A stretch of DNA of 7,299 nt from CAZKTS01 sp964555735 (lineage in GTDB: Bacteria; Actinomycetota; Acidimicrobiia; IMCC26256; PALSA-555), in the NCBI GenBank assembly GCA_964555735.1, contig CAZKTS010000409.1:1-7299 (forward strand), read 5' to 3'. Made by a program: the position numbers and the translations under genes. Below the pieces are notes generated by a model, which made no database searches, was not told the origin of the DNA, and was given only the letters and a program-made list of their open reading frames with translations. Every line of letters starts with the position of its first letter. Position 1 is the first letter of the stretch. Positions 6,368-7,299 of the stretch are shown in pieces.

Positions 6368-7048
6368 TCAGGATCCCGGCCTCGATTGCTTGAGGCGGTC
6401 GGCGCGGCGGCCGGTCTCGTCCTCGTACCAGCGCGGGCGCTTGGTGCGGGCCCACCAGGCCGAGACCGAGCCGCGGGCCATCCCGCGGAGCGCGTCGGGA
6501 TCGCGGAACGCGAACACGATGTGGGCGACGACCGCGATCCAGACGCCGAGTGCCAGCCAGTCGTGCACGAAGGTCGCGCCGGTGCGCCAGTCGAGGGGGA
6601 ACGGCTCGAACCACTTCATGATGCTGCCGGTGGCAAGCATCACGACGATCGCCGCGCCGAGGAACGCGGCGTTCAGCTTCTGGCCCGGGTTGAACTTTGC
6701 GAGGCGCGCACTCGGCCGCGTGCTGCGGCGGAGCCAGCGGCGGTCGTCGGTCGACCATCGGTTGAGGCGGCCGAGGTCGGCGCGCAGGCGGCGGCCCCAC
6801 CGACCGAGCAACCCGACGATGATCGGGACGGGGAGCGCGAGCCCCGCGACGACATGGACGGTGCGCACGAGGTCGCGGCGGCCGACGACGGTGCTGATGG
6901 GGCCGGCGTAGAGCGCAGCGCCGGTGAGCATGAGGACGAGGAACAGCGACGCGGTGGTCCAGTGGACCGCGCGCTCGACGCGGTCGAAGCGCAGGATCGC
7001 GTCCTCCTGGGGGCCGGAGCCGGCTCGGGCCGTCGCGATCGTCGTCAT
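6368..7048 (-). CDS. Di-heme cytochrome b membrane subunit (FdnI-like)
   Basis: This 226-residue integral membrane protein resembles the b-type cytochrome subunits of formate dehydrogenases and Ni-hydrogenases (FdnI/HyaC-like), which pass electrons between a redox partner and the quinone pool. Four hydrophobic stretches are visible: about 29-48 (VHWTTASLFLVLMLTGAAL), 63-82, 125-142 and 160-181. Candidate heme ligands are H29, H65, H162 and H176; the last two are 14 residues apart, as in FdnI. The motif FNPGQKLNAA (119-128) corresponds to the family's NxGQK segment. A basic loop (83-118) joins TM2 and TM3, and the charged tail (182-226) is cytoplasmic. I start at ATG 7048 rather than further upstream. 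It overlaps the upstream molybdoenzyme stop by 4 bp (ATGA), has GAGG 4 nt before it, and the longer version adds only an Arg/Pro-rich shadow. The pair is clearly one transcription unit. Confidence 0.9.
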   Translation of the reverse strand: MTTIATARAGSGPQEDAILRFDRVERAVHWTTASLFLVLMLTGAALYAGPISTVVGRRDLVRTVHVVAGLALPVPIIVGLLGRWGRRLRADLGRLNRWSTDDRRWLRRSTRPSARLAKFNPGQKLNAAFLGAAIVVMLATGSIMKWFEPFPLDWRTGATFVHDWLALGVWIAVVAHIVFAFRDPDALRGMARGSVSAWWARTKRPRWYEDETGRRADRLKQSRPGS

Positions 7049-7299
7049 GTGGCCTCGTCGTCGCGGCCGTTCGAACGGCCGACCCACGCGTCGACGTCGT
7101 AGCCGCGGACCTCCCAGTAGCCGGGGCGGACCCGGTCGGTGACCTCGATCGCGCGCAGCCACTTCAGCGACTTGTAGCCGTACATCGGCGCGACGTAGAG
7201 CCGTACCGGCCCGCCGTGCGCGCTCGAGATCGGCTCGCCCTCGAGCTCATAGGCGACCATGACGTCGCCGCGGCGAGCCTGCTCGAGCGTGAGGCTCTC
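7045..7299 (-). CDS. Molybdopterin oxidoreductase (sulfite oxidase fold), C-terminal end only
   Basis: Only the last 84 codons are present; the N-terminus lies beyond the right edge. They match the C-terminal part of the oxidoreductase molybdopterin-binding domain shared by sulfite oxidases and YedY/MsrP-type enzymes. Visible signatures are VMVAYELEGEPISSAHGGP, then VRLYVAPMYGYKSLKWLRAI, where the conserved His-Gly pair and the Tyr-Gly-Tyr-Lys-Ser-x-Lys-Trp stretch contact the cofactor. GYWEVRGYDVDAW follows near the end, before a short acidic tail. Such enzymes use a mono-pyranopterin molybdenum cofactor for oxygen-atom transfer, often outside the cytoplasm; the export signal and the Mo-binding cysteine would be off-window. 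The substrate is unknown. The stop overlaps the start of the cytochrome b gene by 4 bp, which suggests a molybdoenzyme-cytochrome partnership analogous to MsrP-MsrQ but with a different type of cytochrome. Confidence 0.88.
   Translation of the reverse strand, partial: ESLTLEQARRGDVMVAYELEGEPISSAHGGPVRLYVAPMYGYKSLKWLRAIEVTDRVRPGYWEVRGYDVDAWVGRSNGRDDEAT
7064..7081. repeat. Perfect 18-bp palindrome
   Basis: CGGCCGTTCGAACGGCCG is fully self-complementary. It lies in the molybdoenzyme coding sequence (residues GRSNGR of its tail), 15 nt before the cytochrome b start codon. As RNA it gives a 7-bp stem with a UCGA loop. A hand estimate for base frequencies near 70% G+C gives about 0.1 such sites expected in a window of this size, so it is notable but not decisive. 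It could be a dimeric protein site, an RNA stem or chance. Confidence 0.4.

Noticed and set aside
7049..7162. 38-residue N-terminal extension of the cytochrome b protein
   Set aside because: It is Arg/Pro-rich and overlaps the conserved end of the molybdoenzyme in another frame; ATG 7048 with a 4-bp overlap and GAGG is better.
1..7299. tRNA, rRNA, CRISPR arrays, insertion sequences, phage genes, riboswitches
   Set aside because: Reading both strands by eye showed no repeat arrays, terminal inverted repeats, transposase motifs or RNA-gene signatures; gaps between genes are all under 80 bp.

Overview
The window is G+C-rich throughout (roughly 70% by eye, not counted), with dense short-gap genes and GC-rich third codon positions. 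Long open antisense frames and a SerC of the actinobacterial (mycobacterial) type suggest an actinomycete, possibly Acidimicrobiia-like. That placement is inference; no rRNA or tRNA is present to fix it.

Layout: (1) 1-2709, minus strand: a MarR-type repressor, an MFS efflux pump and an aldo/keto reductase (cut by the left edge), read in that order. The repressor and pump overlap by 4 bp, and a strong hairpin covers the pump's ribosome site. (2) 2710-2764: a short divergent control region holding the only AT-rich patch seen, with a MarR-like palindrome over a candidate promoter. (3) 2765-4415, plus strand: a PIG-L/LmbE-type zinc deacetylase and an LLM-class (probably F420-dependent) oxidoreductase, 22 bp apart. 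(4) 4420-7299, minus strand: the C-terminal end of a molybdopterin oxidoreductase, a di-heme cytochrome b partner overlapping it by 4 bp, phosphoserine aminotransferase SerC, and a two-domain NIPSNAP/dimeric alpha-beta-barrel-like protein. It meets the LLM gene tail to tail with 4 bp between them.

How the genes may work together: the repressor-pump-reductase set looks like a self-regulated efflux and detoxification unit whose operator may also affect the divergent deacetylase-oxidoreductase pair. The molybdoenzyme and cytochrome b look like a redox module in which the b-type cytochrome links the molybdoenzyme to the membrane quinone pool. SerC follows the cytochrome after about 25 bp and may be read through from it, though its job is serine biosynthesis.

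All eight genes belong to, or resemble, known families, and I see no wholly new system. The most notable non-coding signals are RNA-hairpin or palindrome structures at both 4-bp gene overlaps and around the reductase start codon.
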